Positions 29,790 through 40,227 of a stretch of 64,000 nucleotides of DNA are shown here, piece after piece. This DNA comes from Sphingomonas phyllosphaerae FA2. Its GTDB lineage: Bacteria; Pseudomonadota; Alphaproteobacteria; Sphingomonadales; Sphingomonadaceae. The notes beneath the pieces were generated by a model that was not told where the DNA came from, did not search any database, and saw nothing but the letters and a program-made list of their open reading frames with translations. The stretch covers positions 2,661,454 through 2,725,453 of the forward strand of contig NZ_KE386571.1 of assembly GCF_000427645.1 (NCBI RefSeq), read 5' to 3'. The translations under genes were made by a program, and so were the position numbers. How positions within the stretch are numbered: the stretch's first letter is position 1; each line of letters opens with the position of its first letter.

Positions 29790-31466
29790 TCAGAACAACC
29801 CGTCGTCGTCATCGTCGAACGCCGGCGGCGGCGGTGCGGCGGGCTGTTCCATGCCGGGCAGCAGGAAGCCGGCGTGGATCTCGCGCTCCGACGCCATCGT
29901 ATAGAGCCCGGCCGCCCAAGGGAGCAGCCGCCGCAGCACCTCCTCGTCCGCCGCGCTCAGCTCGGTCGCCATTGCCTGACGGTTGAGCACCACCGCGCCG
30001 ACGTCGAGCTGGTCGGCGAACCCCTGCTCGTGCTGCAACGCGCCGACATCCTCCTGAAGCGTGGCGATGATCCGCCGCGCCTCGTCGCCGCCGCTGGACA
30101 TCGCGTGGTCCGAGGTCTCGCAGGCGCTGCGCACCACCGCCAACGCATCGTCGAGCGCGCCGGTCGACCCACCCGCGCCACCGGCACCCTCGGGGCGCAG
30201 GTCGAGCATCCCCAGCGACTGCACGACGCGTTCGATGTCGCTGCTCAGCCGCGTCAGCCGCGTCGCGCACGGGTTCACCTCGGTCGCGATCACCGCCACC
30301 GCGCGACCGATGATGCCGTGCCGACGGCACAGCAGGCGGGTGTTGGTGGAGATATCCTGCACGTCCATGGCGATGCGCTGGATACGGCCAAGCCCGCGTG
30401 ACAGATCGGCGATCGTGTTCGCGACGAACGCCGTCAGTCCCTCCAGCTGGCGATCGGCCTCGCTCAGCCGACCCGTGACATGGCCGAGCCCCGCGATGCC
30501 GCTCTGCAACTTGCCGAGCGCCTCGCTCTCCTCGCCCTGCGCCTGCGCGGCGACGATTTTCATCAACCCCTCGGCCAGCGGGCCGAGCTGCGCGAGCGAG
30601 CCGACCAGCGCGCCCATCTCGCGCCGGAAATCCTCCGCGATCCCCGCCATCTGCGCCGCGACCAGCCGCGACAGATGCGCGCTCGCGCCCGGTGTGTTGG
30701 GTTCGGCCTGCGCGGCGCGCAGGATCGCGGCGCAATGTTCGACGCGCTGGCGCACGCTGTCGCCGACCTGGATCGCGCCCAGGATGCGCGCCACCTCGGC
30801 CTGCACCTTCTGCATGATCGCGCGCACGTCGCGCGCCATCTTGGCGGTCGATTCGAGGTGCCGCTCCAGCACGTCGGCATTGCCCGACAATTCGCCGGGC
30901 ACGGTTGCGGGCACCTTGCGGCATTCGTCGGCCAGCAGGTCGTCGGCTTCCTTCACGTCGCGCACCACGGTGCCGAAGCTGGCGAGTTCCTGCTCGAACT
31001 GCTTCAGCTCGCGCCGCCCGCTGTCCAGCTTGCCCTCCATGCCGGTTGCGAACTGCACGAACGACATCTCGCCCGACGACGCGATCTTGATGTTCATGCC
31101 GTAGATGCTGAGCGTGCGCAGCAGCTCCGCGACGTCGGACAGCAATTCGCGCAGCTCGCGCGTGCGCAGCGTCAGCGCGCCGATCTGTCCCGCGCGCTGC
31201 CGGCGCTGTTGCGGCAGCGTGCCGAGCCGGTGCGCGGCCTGCCGCAACTTGTCGACCGCCGCCCCCGCCACTTCGGGCGACAAGGCGCGCTGCACCTCGT
31301 CCAGCCCGGTCGCCATCCGGTCGACGGTGTTGATCGTCGATGCCAGCGTTTCGCCCACCGCGCGGAACCGCGATTCCAGATCGCCAATCAGCAGGTCCAG
31401 ATCGTCCGCCAGTCCGCCCAGCGGCAACGCGGTCGCGGTTGCGGGATCGATAGTGCGCAGCAGCAT
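29790..31466 (-). CDS. soluble chemotaxis-cluster protein with degenerate receptor tip
   Basis: A 558-residue, almost wholly helical protein without membrane segment or HAMP domain. It is the last gene of the chemotaxis cluster, 16 bases after cheB. Around residues 370-410 it reads IAMDVQDISTNTRLLCRRHG followed by IIGRAVAVIATEV. This aligns with the receptor signalling tip ([20 protein letters not shown] then [13 protein letters not shown]) but lacks the central [11 protein letters not shown]. CheA/CheW binding as in normal receptors is therefore doubtful. It ends in a proline-rich stretch and acidic DDDDDGLF. A structural or adaptor role in the array is possible; no family name is certain. 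Confidence 0.65.
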   Translation of the reverse strand: MLLRTIDPATATALPLGGLADDLDLLIGDLESRFRAVGETLASTINTVDRMATGLDEVQRALSPEVAGAAVDKLRQAAHRLGTLPQQRRQRAGQIGALTLRTRELRELLSDVAELLRTLSIYGMNIKIASSGEMSFVQFATGMEGKLDSGRRELKQFEQELASFGTVVRDVKEADDLLADECRKVPATVPGELSGNADVLERHLESTAKMARDVRAIMQKVQAEVARILGAIQVGDSVRQRVEHCAAILRAAQAEPNTPGASAHLSRLVAAQMAGIAEDFRREMGALVGSLAQLGPLAEGLMKIVAAQAQGEESEALGKLQSGIAGLGHVTGRLSEADRQLEGLTAFVANTIADLSRGLGRIQRIAMDVQDISTNTRLLCRRHGIIGRAVAVIATEVNPCATRLTRLSSDIERVVQSLGMLDLRPEGAGGAGGSTGALDDALAVVRSACETSDHAMSSGGDEARRIIATLQEDVGALQHEQGFADQLDVGAVVLNRQAMATELSAADEEVLRRLLPWAAGLYTMASEREIHAGFLLPGMEQPAAPPPPAFDDDDDGLF

Positions 31467-31482
31467 CTTGTGTCCTTTCCTC

Positions 31483-32556
31483 TCAGCGCGCCGTCGCGGT
31501 CAGCAGCTCGCGTGCGATCCGCCCCAGCGGCACGACCTTGTCCGCGGCACCCCGCGCGATCGCTTCCTTGGGCATCCCGAAGACGATCGACGTCTCCTCG
31601 TCCTGCGCGAAGGTGCGTGCGCCCGCGGTCTTCATCTCCAGCAGCCCGCGCGCGCCGTCGTCGCCCATCCCGGTCATGATGATGCCGACCGCGTTCGACC
31701 CGGCGTTGCGCGCCGCCGAACGGAACAGCACGTCGACCGACGGGCGATGCCGCGACACCAGCGGCCCTTCCTTGACCGACACGACGTAGCGCGCGCCCTG
31801 CCGCTCCAGCATCGTGTGGCGCAGCCCGCCCGGCGCGATCAGCGCGCGGCCGCGCATCACGGTGTCGCCGTCCTCGGCCTCCTTGACGTCGATCTGGCAC
31901 AGGCCGTCGAGCCGCCGCGCGAAGGCGCGCGTGAAGCTCTCCGGCATATGCTGGACGATCACGATGCCGGGCGAATTGGCGGGCAGTTCCTCCAGCACCT
32001 CGCGCAGTGCCTCGGTCCCGCCGGTCGACGCGCCGATGCACACCACCATCTCGGTGGTCTTGCTCATCGCGCGCCCGGTCGGTGGCGGCAGCACCGCGTC
32101 GGCGGACAGTTTCTGCTGCGGTGCCTTCGACGGAGTCGCCCGCCGCCCGGTCACACGCGCGCGCGCCGCCCCCTTGACGGTCTCGCGGATCATCAGATGC
32201 GCTTCCGCCAGATGATCGGCGACGCCCACGCGCGGCTTCAGGATCACGTCGACCGCGCCCGCTTCCAGCGCCTGGAGCAACGTCTCCGAACCTTCCTCGA
32301 CCAGCGACGAGCACATCACCACCGGCACCGGGCATTGCGCCATCAACCGCCGCAGGAAGGTGATGCCGTCCATCCGCGGCATCTCCACGTCCAGCGTGAT
32401 GACGTCGGGCACCTCGGCCTGCAGATGCCGCGCGGCCGCGAACGGATCGGCGGCCGCGGCGATCACCTCGATCTGCGGATCGGCGGAAAGGATCGCGGTC
32501 ATCGCCTGACGCACGCTGGCGCTGTCGTCGATCACCAGGACACGGATTTTCTTCAT
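31483..32556 (-). CDS. cheB: chemotaxis methylesterase CheB
   Basis: A 357-residue protein with an N-terminal receiver domain (phospho-acceptor D56 in [13 protein letters not shown] acidic pair at 10-12) and a C-terminal methylesterase. The catalytic triad is visible as [12 protein letters not shown] (Ser), VQHMPESFT (His) and [10 protein letters not shown] (Asp). It removes methyl groups from, and deamidates, the receptors encoded upstream. The gene starts 5 bases after the cheR stop, so co-expression of the opposing pair is likely. Confidence 0.96.
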   Translation of the reverse strand: MKKIRVLVIDDSASVRQAMTAILSADPQIEVIAAAADPFAAARHLQAEVPDVITLDVEMPRMDGITFLRRLMAQCPVPVVMCSSLVEEGSETLLQALEAGAVDVILKPRVGVADHLAEAHLMIRETVKGAARARVTGRRATPSKAPQQKLSADAVLPPPTGRAMSKTTEMVVCIGASTGGTEALREVLEELPANSPGIVIVQHMPESFTRAFARRLDGLCQIDVKEAEDGDTVMRGRALIAPGGLRHTMLERQGARYVVSVKEGPLVSRHRPSVDVLFRSAARNAGSNAVGIIMTGMGDDGARGLLEMKTAGARTFAQDEETSIVFGMPKEAIARGAADKVVPLGRIARELLTATAR

Positions 32557-32561
32557 GGCCG

Positions 32562-33413
32562 TCAGATCTTCTTGAACACGGTGTTGGCCACCGGGGTGAG
32601 GGGAAGCGAGAATCCCGCGATCGATTCCGAATGCCCCAGGAACAGCAGCCCGTCGGGGCGCAGGCACGCCGCCAACCGCCGCACCACCTGCTCCTGCGTG
32701 GCCTTGTCGAAATAGATCAGGACGTTGCGACAGAAGATAATGTCCATCGGCTCGCCGACCGGATAGGATGCGTCCATCAGGTTGAGCTGCGCGAACCCGA
32801 TCGCACTGCGCAATTCCGGGACGATCCGCACGTCGTCGCGATCGCGTTCGCGCGGGCGCAGTACGTAGCGCTGGCGCAGTGCCGCGGGCACCGGATCGAC
32901 CATCGCCCCGGCGTAGATGCCGCGCCGCGCCGCCGCCAGCACCTCGGTATCGAGATCGGTGGCGAGAATGCCAAAGTCCGGCCCGCGCCGGTCACGCGCG
33001 AACGCGTCGAGCACCATCGCGATCGTATAGGGCTCCGCCCCCGTCGAACAGGCCGCGCTCCACACCCGCAACCGCCGGCGCCCCTCGGCCAGCATCTGCG
33101 GCAGGACGACGCCTTGCAGATAGTCGAAGTGCTTGGGCTCGCGGAAGAAGTCGGTCTTGTTCGTCGTGACCGCGTTCAGCAGATGCTGTCGTTCCTCCGC
33201 AAGATTGTCGTCCTGAAAGACCCAGGCGCAATAGTCGCCCAGCGTCTCGCGCCCGGTGGCGCGCACGCGCCGCCGCAGCCGACCTTCGATCATCGTCAGC
33301 TTCGCCGGGGGCAGGCGGATGCCCGCCTGTGCGTAGATGTAGCGCGCGATCTGGTCGAAATCGCGCTTCGACAGCGCATCCTCGACCGACGCGACCCGAG
33401 CCGGTGCGCTCAT
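32562..33413 (-). CDS. cheR: chemotaxis receptor methyltransferase CheR
   Basis: The 283-residue enzyme methylates glutamates on receptors using SAM. The N-terminal helical domain is followed by the Rossmann domain with [20 protein letters not shown] (motif I), [13 protein letters not shown] (the CheR hallmark) and [26 protein letters not shown] is also diagnostic. The ATG at 33413 ([14 protein letters not shown]) gives the family length. It lies 19 bases after cheW. Confidence 0.96.
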   Translation of the reverse strand: MSAPARVASVEDALSKRDFDQIARYIYAQAGIRLPPAKLTMIEGRLRRRVRATGRETLGDYCAWVFQDDNLAEERQHLLNAVTTNKTDFFREPKHFDYLQGVVLPQMLAEGRRRLRVWSAACSTGAEPYTIAMVLDAFARDRRGPDFGILATDLDTEVLAAARRGIYAGAMVDPVPAALRQRYVLRPRERDRDDVRIVPELRSAIGFAQLNLMDASYPVGEPMDIIFCRNVLIYFDKATQEQVVRRLAACLRPDGLLFLGHSESIAGFSLPLTPVANTVFKKI

Positions 33414-33432
33414 ATGCCGCCCTCGCCGCGCA

Positions 33433-33933
33433 TCATGCCGCCAGCGCGCCGGAGGTCGTTCCCGCGCCGAGCACGTGCGCATCCTCGTCACCGAAGACAC
33501 GCGGCAGATCGAGCAGCGCGACGAACCCGTCCTCGCGGCGCAGGATCGCCTCGACATAGCCCGAGCGCCAGCGTCCGCCCAGATCGGGCGACGGCTCCAC
33601 CGCATCCGCGCCGAAGCTGCTGACGTCGAGCACGCGGTCGACGACCAGCCCCACCACCAGCGGCGCGGCATCGGCGACCGGCGCCTCCACCACCAGCACG
33701 CGCGTCGCCAGCGTCGTCTCCTCGGCGTTCAGGCCGAGGCGCACGCGCAGGTCGATCATCGGCACCGACGTGCCGCGCACATCGGTCAGGCCCAGCAGCC
33801 ACGCCGGTGCATCGGGCATCCGAAACGCAGGCCGGTGATCGAGGATCTCGCGCACCTCGGTCACGGGCAGCGCGAACCGCTCGGCTCCCAGCCCGAAGAC
33901 GACGACCTGAAGCTCTTGTCCGGGGATGATCAT
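33433..33933 (-). CDS. cheW: CheW coupling protein, copy 1
   Basis: A 166-residue CheW-like adaptor that joins receptors to CheA. The start [20 protein letters not shown] and the [30 protein letters not shown] and [10 protein letters not shown] blocks define the fold. Its ATG overlaps the stop of the upstream receptor gene by four bases. The C-terminus has a short non-conserved extension ([14 protein letters not shown]). A second cheW lies next to cheA. Confidence 0.93.
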   Translation of the reverse strand: MIIPGQELQVVVFGLGAERFALPVTEVREILDHRPAFRMPDAPAWLLGLTDVRGTSVPMIDLRVRLGLNAEETTLATRVLVVEAPVADAAPLVVGLVVDRVLDVSSFGADAVEPSPDLGGRWRSGYVEAILRREDGFVALLDLPRVFGDEDAHVLGAGTTSGALAA

Positions 33934-35609
33934 GCTGCACGTCCAAACTCGGCGTCTTCGCCGTCCGGTCCGCCGGTTGTCAGATCGAGCGCGAAGCCGC
34001 GGACCCGGGCCTGTTGCTCAGCGACCGAGGCGCCACGCGCCGCGGGCTTGCTCTTCTTCGCACCCGGCGCAGCGTTGCGCGCGGCCGGACGCGGGGTATG
34101 ACGCGCGGGCTTCCGCCCCTCGTCGACACGGAAGAACGCGATGCTCTCCTGCAGTTCCTCGGCCTGTCCGGCGAGTTCCTCGGAGGTCGACGAGATCTGC
34201 TCGGATGCCGACGCGTTCTGCTGCGTCACCTTGTCGAGCTGCTGGATCGCCTCGTTGATCTGCGACGCACCGATGTCCTGCTCGCGGCATGCCGCGCTGA
34301 TCTCGGACACCAGCTCGGCGGTCCGACGGATGTCGGGCACCAGCTTGGTCAGCATCTCGCCGGCCTGCGCCGCCGCCGTCACCGTCTCCGACGACATGCC
34401 GCTGATCTCGCCCGCCGCGGTCTGGCTGCGCTCGGCCAGCTTGCGCACCTCGGCGGCGACCACCGCGAACCCGCGGCCATGCTCGCCGGCACGCGCCGCC
34501 TCGACCGCCGCGTTCAGCGCCAGCAGGTCGGTCTGACGCGCGATCTCCTGCACGATGCCGATCTTCTCGGCGATCGTGCGCATCGCGGTCACCGCCTTGT
34601 CGACCGCCTGCCCGCTCAGCTCGGCATCCTGCGACGACTGGCGCGCGATCTTCTCGGTCTGCATCGCATTGTCGGCGTTCTGCTTGATGTTCGCCGCCAT
34701 CTGCTCCATCGACGCCGATGCTTCCTCGGCTGCCGCCGCCTGCTCGGTCGCGCCCTGGCTCACCTGCTCCGACGACGACGACAGCTGCTGGCTGCCCGCC
34801 GCGACGTTCTGCGCCGCCAGCGTGGTCTGCCCGATCGTCTCGCGCAGCCGCAGCGTCATGCGGTTGACGGTGTCGACCAGGTCCCTGATCTCGTCGTTGC
34901 TGTGCACCGCAACCTCGACCGACAGGTCGCCATCGGCGACGGCGGACACCGCCTCGCTGACCTGCCGCAGCCCCTTCGACACCAGCCGCGCGATCCACAG
35001 CGCGCCGCCGACCGCGAGCAGCAGCGCGATCACCGCCGTCGTCAGCAACGTCGTGCGCGCTCCCGAATAAAGCGCGGCGGCATCGGCGTTGGCCTGGGTG
35101 AGCTGCGCCTGCGTGATCGCGGTGAGCTGTCCCAGCGTCTCGCCGAGTCGGGTGGCGACCGCGCGCCCTTCGGTCATCGAGAGCCGGGCCGCTTCGTCAT
35201 TGTTCCCGGTCATCGCAAGCTGACGGCCGCGATCGCTGACCTGGCGATAGGCGTTCCACTGATCCAGGCTCTTCTGCCAGATCGGGCGGCCCTGCTCGCT
35301 CGCGATCTTCAGCCCGCCTTCGAGATTTTCGCGAATCTTGCGGTCGAAATCGATGAACTTGGCGTCGAACTCCTGCTTGAGCGCGACATCGTCGGTCATC
35401 ATCAGGTTCTTTTCGTTGCGGATCGCGCGCCCGATGTCTCCATCGGCGGTCAGCGCCAGCTGAATGCGCTGCGTCGGACCATCGACGATCTCGCCGATCA
35501 TACCGTTCAACACGCCGATCTTCGACACGCCAACGCCGACGACGAGGCATAGCAGCAGAATGACGGCGGTAAACGTCCCGGCCAGTTTCATCTTTATCGT
35601 GGCGCGCAT
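33930..35609 (-). CDS. methyl-accepting chemotaxis protein 1 (membrane)
   Basis: A 559-residue receptor. TM1 is about residues 9-30 and is followed by a periplasmic four-helix sensor. TM2 ([20 protein letters not shown]) is near residue 190, a HAMP domain follows, then the signalling hairpin with tip [20 protein letters not shown] and the next segment [14 protein letters not shown]. After a basic, proline-rich linker it ends [26 protein letters not shown], a tail shared with the other two receptors of the cluster. The signalling domain is almost identical to theirs. The ligand is unknown. Confidence 0.95.
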   Translation of the reverse strand: MRATIKMKLAGTFTAVILLLCLVVGVGVSKIGVLNGMIGEIVDGPTQRIQLALTADGDIGRAIRNEKNLMMTDDVALKQEFDAKFIDFDRKIRENLEGGLKIASEQGRPIWQKSLDQWNAYRQVSDRGRQLAMTGNNDEAARLSMTEGRAVATRLGETLGQLTAITQAQLTQANADAAALYSGARTTLLTTAVIALLLAVGGALWIARLVSKGLRQVSEAVSAVADGDLSVEVAVHSNDEIRDLVDTVNRMTLRLRETIGQTTLAAQNVAAGSQQLSSSSEQVSQGATEQAAAAEEASASMEQMAANIKQNADNAMQTEKIARQSSQDAELSGQAVDKAVTAMRTIAEKIGIVQEIARQTDLLALNAAVEAARAGEHGRGFAVVAAEVRKLAERSQTAAGEISGMSSETVTAAAQAGEMLTKLVPDIRRTAELVSEISAACREQDIGASQINEAIQQLDKVTQQNASASEQISSTSEELAGQAEELQESIAFFRVDEGRKPARHTPRPAARNAAPGAKKSKPAARGASVAEQQARVRGFALDLTTGGPDGEDAEFGRAA

Positions 35610-35766
35610 AGCAAGTCCTTTTCCTCGCAGGGTGGTGCGTTCGACGCGTCCGCCGCAGCGGTTTACCTTCTTCGCTTACCTCGACAGGAATGAAGGAACG
35701 GTTCAGGCGTGCTTAGATAATGCAGTAGGTTAAGAGGAATTTTGCCCCGCTCGCGGGGGCAGGGAC

Positions 35767-35791
35767 GGCGGGGCGAACCGGGCGCCCCGCC
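35767..35791 (-). terminator. hairpin after the second receptor gene
   Basis: GGCGGGGCG / CGCCCCGCC, 9 bp with a 7-base loop, lies 9 bases after the stop of the receptor at 35800. No T-run follows. A second hairpin (GCCCCGCTCGCGGGGGC) lies further on. It may attenuate rather than end transcription into the next receptor gene. Confidence 0.45.
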
Positions 35792-35799
35792 GACCAGAA

Positions 35800-37602
35800 T
35801 CAGGCCGCGCGACCGAAATCCGCGTCCTCGCCGTCCGGCCCGCCGGCGGACAGGTCGAGCGCGAAGCCGCGGACCCGGGCCTGTTGCTCAGCAACCGATC
35901 CGCCACGCGCCGCGGGCTTGGCCTTCTTGGAAGCAGCCGCAGCCGCCGGTGCGCTCGCCGTGCTGCGCGCCTTGGCACGCGCGGGCTTGCGACCATCGTC
36001 GACGCGGAAGAACGCGATGCTCTCCTGCAGTTCCTCGGCCTGGCTGGCGAGTTCTTCGGAGGTCGAGGAAATCTGCTCGGACGCCGAGGCATTCTGCTGC
36101 GTCACCTTGTCGAGCTGCTGGATCGCCTCGTTGATCTGCGATGCGCCGATGTCCTGCTCGCGGCACGCCGCGCTGATCTCGGACACCAGCTCGGCAGTCC
36201 GACGGATGTCGGGCACCAGCTTGGTCAGCATCTCGCCGGCCTGCGCCGCCGCCGTCACCGTCTCCGACGACATGCCGCTGATCTCGCCCGCCGCGGTCTG
36301 GCTGCGCTCGGCCAGCTTGCGCACCTCGGCGGCGACCACCGCGAACCCGCGGCCATGCTCGCCCGCCCGCGCCGCCTCGACCGCCGCGTTCAGCGCCAGC
36401 AGGTCGGTCTGGCGCGCGATCTCCTGCACGATCCCGATCTTCTCGGCGATCGTGCGCATCGCGGTCACCGCCTTGTCGACCGCCTGCCCGCTCAGCTCGG
36501 CATCCTGCGACGACTGGCGCGCGATCTTCTCGGTCTGGGTCGCATTGTCGGCGTTCTGCTTGATGTTCGCCGCCATCTGCTCCATCGACGCCGATGCTTC
36601 CTCGGCTGCCGCCGCCTGCTCGGTCGCGCCCTGGCTCACCTGCTCCGACGACGACGACAGCTGCTGGCTGCCCGCCGCGACGTTCTGCGCTGCGATCGTC
36701 GAGTCACCGACGACCCCGCGCAGCCGGTCGACCATCGTCACCAGCGCGTGGCCCAGCTTGTCCTTGTCCGACAGCGGCTGGTGGTCGACGGTCAGGTCGC
36801 CGCCGGCGATCGCGTCGGCCAGCGCCGCGCTCTTGCGCAGGTTGGCGGTCATGCGGTTGACGGTATCGACCAGATCCTTGATCTCGTCGTTGGTGGTGAC
36901 GACGACGTCCTGATCGAGGTCGCCGATCGACACCGCCTCCACCGCGACGCCGATGCGCTTCAGGCCACGCGACACGACCAGCGAGATCCAGAAGGCACCC
37001 GCTACTGCGATCACCAGCGCGATCGCACCTGCCACGATCATCATCGTGCGGCTTTCAGCATACAGTTGGTTCGTCGACTCGTCCGCATCCTTCATCTTGC
37101 CGCGCTGGAAGTCGCTGAGGTTGGTGATGTCCGCCGTGAAGCGCTTCATGAGCGGAGCCTGCGTCTCGTTGGACAGCTTGGCAGCTTCATCGTTGCGGTT
37201 GCCATAGCCCAGGTCGCGCACGCGATCGAAGACGGGCTTCAGCTCGGTCCAGTCGCGGCGCAGCGCCTCCCACTTGGGGCGCCCTTCCTCGCTGGCGATG
37301 CTCAACCCCTGGCTGATCAACCGGTCCATATCGGCTTCACCGGTAATGACCTTGTCGTAGTAGATTTTCATCGTCGCAGCGTCGGTGTTCAGCGCAAGCG
37401 ACTGCTGGTCGGCCAGCGCCTGGCTTTGCACCGTGTCGATCGACTGGGCGATCGACAGACGGCGAGCCGGGCCGGCGATCACATCGCTGATCGCGCTGTT
37501 GAGGGTGCTCATCTTCGAGATGCCCACGCCGATGACGACGGTAAGCAAAAGCACGAGGACCGCGAAGGTCGCTCCCAACTTCATCTTTATCGTTGCGCGC
37601 AT
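35800..37602 (-). CDS. methyl-accepting chemotaxis protein 2 (membrane)
   Basis: This 600-residue receptor has the same N-terminal signature as its neighbour ([20 protein letters not shown]), a periplasmic helical sensor of different sequence, TM2 near residue 190 and a HAMP domain. An extra HAMP-like segment ([20 protein letters not shown]) precedes the signalling domain. From [20 protein letters not shown] on it matches receptor 1 almost residue for residue and ends in the shared [22 protein letters not shown] tail (quoted in two parts elsewhere). The ATG at 37602 has a strong GGAGGAA site. Hairpins on both sides suggest it can be transcribed on its own. Confidence 0.95.
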   Translation of the reverse strand: MRATIKMKLGATFAVLVLLLTVVIGVGISKMSTLNSAISDVIAGPARRLSIAQSIDTVQSQALADQQSLALNTDAATMKIYYDKVITGEADMDRLISQGLSIASEEGRPKWEALRRDWTELKPVFDRVRDLGYGNRNDEAAKLSNETQAPLMKRFTADITNLSDFQRGKMKDADESTNQLYAESRTMMIVAGAIALVIAVAGAFWISLVVSRGLKRIGVAVEAVSIGDLDQDVVVTTNDEIKDLVDTVNRMTANLRKSAALADAIAGGDLTVDHQPLSDKDKLGHALVTMVDRLRGVVGDSTIAAQNVAAGSQQLSSSSEQVSQGATEQAAAAEEASASMEQMAANIKQNADNATQTEKIARQSSQDAELSGQAVDKAVTAMRTIAEKIGIVQEIARQTDLLALNAAVEAARAGEHGRGFAVVAAEVRKLAERSQTAAGEISGMSSETVTAAAQAGEMLTKLVPDIRRTAELVSEISAACREQDIGASQINEAIQQLDKVTQQNASASEQISSTSEELASQAEELQESIAFFRVDDGRKPARAKARSTASAPAAAAASKKAKPAARGGSVAEQQARVRGFALDLSAGGPDGEDADFGRAA

Positions 37603-37742
37603 AATTTCCTCCAGGGGATCGGGTGGCACACGCATCGTCCCCGTCTTTCAGGAACATACGCGCGTCGGGGGGCCGGCCCGTCGCCACGGCGACGAACGGA
37701 TCGGCGGTCAGCTACTCCGCCGCAGGACGCCGCGGCGTTGGT

Positions 37743-37766
37743 GGCGGGGCCGTTGCAGGCCCCGCC
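37743..37766 (-). terminator. hairpin after the soluble receptor gene
   Basis: GGCGGGGCC / GGCCCCGCC, a perfect 9-bp stem with a 6-base loop, lies 8 bases after the stop of the soluble receptor. It is nearly the same hairpin as the one after receptor 2, and again lacks a T-run. Confidence 0.5.
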
Positions 37767-37773
37767 GGAAACA

Positions 37774-39690
37774 TCAGGCCGCGCGGCCGAAGTCGGCATC
37801 CTCGCCGTCCGGTCCGCCGGTACTCAGATCCAGCGCGAAGCCGCGCGCACGCGCCTGCTGATCGGCGACCGTCGCGCCCGCACGCTTCGCCGTTCCGACC
37901 TTCTTCAGCGGCTTGGCGGCGGCGGCGCGCACCGGCTTGCGCGCCGCGATCGTCGCTTTCGGCTCGTTGGTGCGGAAGAAGGCGATATTGGCCTCCAGCT
38001 CCTCCGCCTGCCCGGCAAGCTCCTCGGACGTTGAGGAAATCTGCGACGAGGCCGACGCGTTCTGCTGCGTCACCTTGTCGAGCTGCTGGATCGCCTCGTT
38101 GATCTGGCTCGCGCCGATGTCCTGCTCGCGGCATGCCGCGCTGATCTCGGACACCAGCTCCGCGGTCCGACGGATGTCGGGCACCAGCTTGGTCAGCATC
38201 TCGCCGGCCTGCGCCGCTGCCGTCACCGTCTCCGACGACATGCCGCTGATCTCGCCCGCCGCGGTCTGGCTGCGCTCGGCCAGCTTGCGCACCTCGGCGG
38301 CGACCACCGCGAACCCGCGGCCATGCTCGCCGGCCCGCGCCGCCTCGACCGCCGCGTTGAGCGCCAGCAGGTCGGTCTGACGCGCGATCTCCTGCACGAT
38401 GCCGATCCGCTCGGCGATCGTGCGCATCGCGACGACGGCCTTCTGCACCGCCTGCCCGCTCTGCTCGGCATCCTGCGACGACTGGCGCGCGATCTTCTCG
38501 GTCTGCGCGGCATTGTCGGCGTTCTGTTTGATGTTCGCTGCCATCTGCTCCATCGATGCAGAGGCTTCCTCGGCGGCGGCAGCCTGCTCGGTCGCGCCTT
38601 CGCTGACCTGCTCGGCAGTGCTCGACAATTGCTGGCTGCCCGCGGCGACCTGCGCCGACGCGGCGCTGACTTCGCCCGCGAACTTCGAAAGATTGTCGAC
38701 CAGCGTGTTGATCGCGATCTTCATCCGCTCGTGATCGCCGTCGCACGCGATCTCGACGCGCTGCGTCAGGTCGCCGCCACTGACCAGCGCCAGCACGCGA
38801 TTGCCCTCGGCGATCGGCAGCAGGATCGCGTCGAGCATCCCGTTGATCCCGCCGACCAGCTTGCCGAAATCGCCTGGGAAGCGCGTCACGTCGCCGCGCT
38901 CGCTGAGCTGCCCGGCGGTCGACGCGTCGATCAGCCGGCGGATTTCGCCGATGATCTCGCGGAAATTGTCGCGCAGTTCCTCGATCGTGTCGTTGATGAA
39001 CGCCTTCTTGCCGGGGAAGCGCTCCAGCGGGGCGTCGAAATTGCCCTCGCCGAACTGCTTGATGCACGCCATCGCCTGCTTCTTCACCGCGATATGGCCG
39101 CTGACCATCGTGTTGATGCCCTGCGCCATCACGGCGAAGTCGCCCTGGAACTTGGCGACGGGTACGAACACGTCGATGTCGCCGCGATCGTGCTCGGCGG
39201 ACATGGTGTTCATTTCCGCGATCAGCCCCTTCAGGCTGGCGCGCAGCCCCTCGACGGTGTCGTTGATGAACGCCTTCTTGCCCGGGAAGGTCTCCAGCGG
39301 CGCGTCGAACCGGCCCTCGCCCAGCGCCTTCACGCACGCCAGCGCCGCCTTCTTGACCGCGATGTGCGACCCGACGAGCGCGTTGATGCCGGCCGCGGCC
39401 TGGCCGATGTCGCCACGGAACGCCGCGGCGGGAATGACCGTGTCGATGTCGCCCGCAGCATGTTCCGCCGACATCCGGTCGATCGCCTCGCGCAGCCGCA
39501 GCGACGGGTTCAGCGCCTCGTCGAGCAGGTCGTTGACGACCACCAATATCTCCCGCGCCTTGCCGCTCGCCTCGTCCAGCCTGGCGCGGCGGGACAGGTC
39601 ACCCTCGCCAAGTGCGCGGGAAAGCTGGCGAAGCTCCGCCAGCGCATGGTCGGGACGAGCGGTTTTCTTAAACGCAGGGAGCAACGACAT
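37774..39690 (-). CDS. soluble poly-HAMP chemoreceptor
   Basis: A 638-residue receptor with no transmembrane helix. Residues from about 40 to 345 form an array of HAMP-like repeats: the unit [20 protein letters not shown] recurs as [20 protein letters not shown], and further units read [17 protein letters not shown] and [16 protein letters not shown]. The signalling hairpin from [20 protein letters not shown] on is nearly identical to the two membrane receptors. It ends with the same [22 protein letters not shown] tail. Poly-HAMP receptors often sense cytoplasmic signals or form stacked signalling arrays. It starts 35 bases after the cheW next to cheA. Confidence 0.93.
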   Translation of the reverse strand: MSLLPAFKKTARPDHALAELRQLSRALGEGDLSRRARLDEASGKAREILVVVNDLLDEALNPSLRLREAIDRMSAEHAAGDIDTVIPAAAFRGDIGQAAAGINALVGSHIAVKKAALACVKALGEGRFDAPLETFPGKKAFINDTVEGLRASLKGLIAEMNTMSAEHDRGDIDVFVPVAKFQGDFAVMAQGINTMVSGHIAVKKQAMACIKQFGEGNFDAPLERFPGKKAFINDTIEELRDNFREIIGEIRRLIDASTAGQLSERGDVTRFPGDFGKLVGGINGMLDAILLPIAEGNRVLALVSGGDLTQRVEIACDGDHERMKIAINTLVDNLSKFAGEVSAASAQVAAGSQQLSSTAEQVSEGATEQAAAAEEASASMEQMAANIKQNADNAAQTEKIARQSSQDAEQSGQAVQKAVVAMRTIAERIGIVQEIARQTDLLALNAAVEAARAGEHGRGFAVVAAEVRKLAERSQTAAGEISGMSSETVTAAAQAGEMLTKLVPDIRRTAELVSEISAACREQDIGASQINEAIQQLDKVTQQNASASSQISSTSEELAGQAEELEANIAFFRTNEPKATIAARKPVRAAAAKPLKKVGTAKRAGATVADQQARARGFALDLSTGGPDGEDADFGRAA

Positions 39691-39725
39691 GGCAAAACCT
39701 CTAAAACGCTAAGGCAGCATGGGGA

Positions 39726-40208
39726 TCAGGGCCGTGGCGACAGCACGGCGGCGAAGATGGCGGAAAGATCGGGCAGGATGATCAGGTCGTCGCGCCAGCG
39801 GACCAGCCGGCGGACGTAATCGCGTTGCCAGCGCATGCCCACGACGGGCGCTTCCTCGCTGGCCCCGGCGGACAGCGTCGCGACCTCGCGGACATGGTCG
39901 GTGCGCAGCCCGATCAGCGTCTGCTCGCCGTCGATCGGCAGTTCGATCACCACGATCCGGCTGTCCGGCGTCGTCTCCGCCGCCTCCATCGCGAAGGCGA
40001 GGCGCAGGTCGGCGACCGGCACGATCCGCCCGCGGAAGTTGACGACGTGGCGCACCAGCGCCGGGGCGCCGGGCACCAATGTCTCGGGCAGCAGGTCCAG
40101 GATCTCACGGACCATCGTGGCTTCCAGCGCGAGCGTTTCGCCGCCGACGTCGAAGGTCAGGACTTCCAGCTCGCCGCGCTCGTTCCAGTCGGTGTCGGCC
40201 GCGGCCAT
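39726..40208 (-). CDS. cheW: CheW coupling protein, copy 2
   Basis: A 160-residue CheW-domain protein with ELEVLTFDVGGETLALEATM, VVNFRGRIVPVADLRLAF and LRTDHVREVATL. The ATG at 40208 has GAGG 5 bases before it and lies 19 bases after the cheA stop. It differs clearly from the other CheW of the cluster, so the two may favour different receptors. The C-terminal IILPDLSAIFAAVLSPRP is longer than the minimal fold. Confidence 0.92.
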   Translation of the reverse strand: MAAADTDWNERGELEVLTFDVGGETLALEATMVREILDLLPETLVPGAPALVRHVVNFRGRIVPVADLRLAFAMEAAETTPDSRIVVIELPIDGEQTLIGLRTDHVREVATLSAGASEEAPVVGMRWQRDYVRRLVRWRDDLIILPDLSAIFAAVLSPRP

Positions 40209-40227
40209 CGCCGCCTCGGCGCGTTGC

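Noticed and set aside
35610..35700. Sigma-28-type promoter upstream of receptor 1 (TAAA-N15-CGTCGAAC)
   Set aside because: Only about half of the -10 consensus matches, which is expected by chance in this composition.
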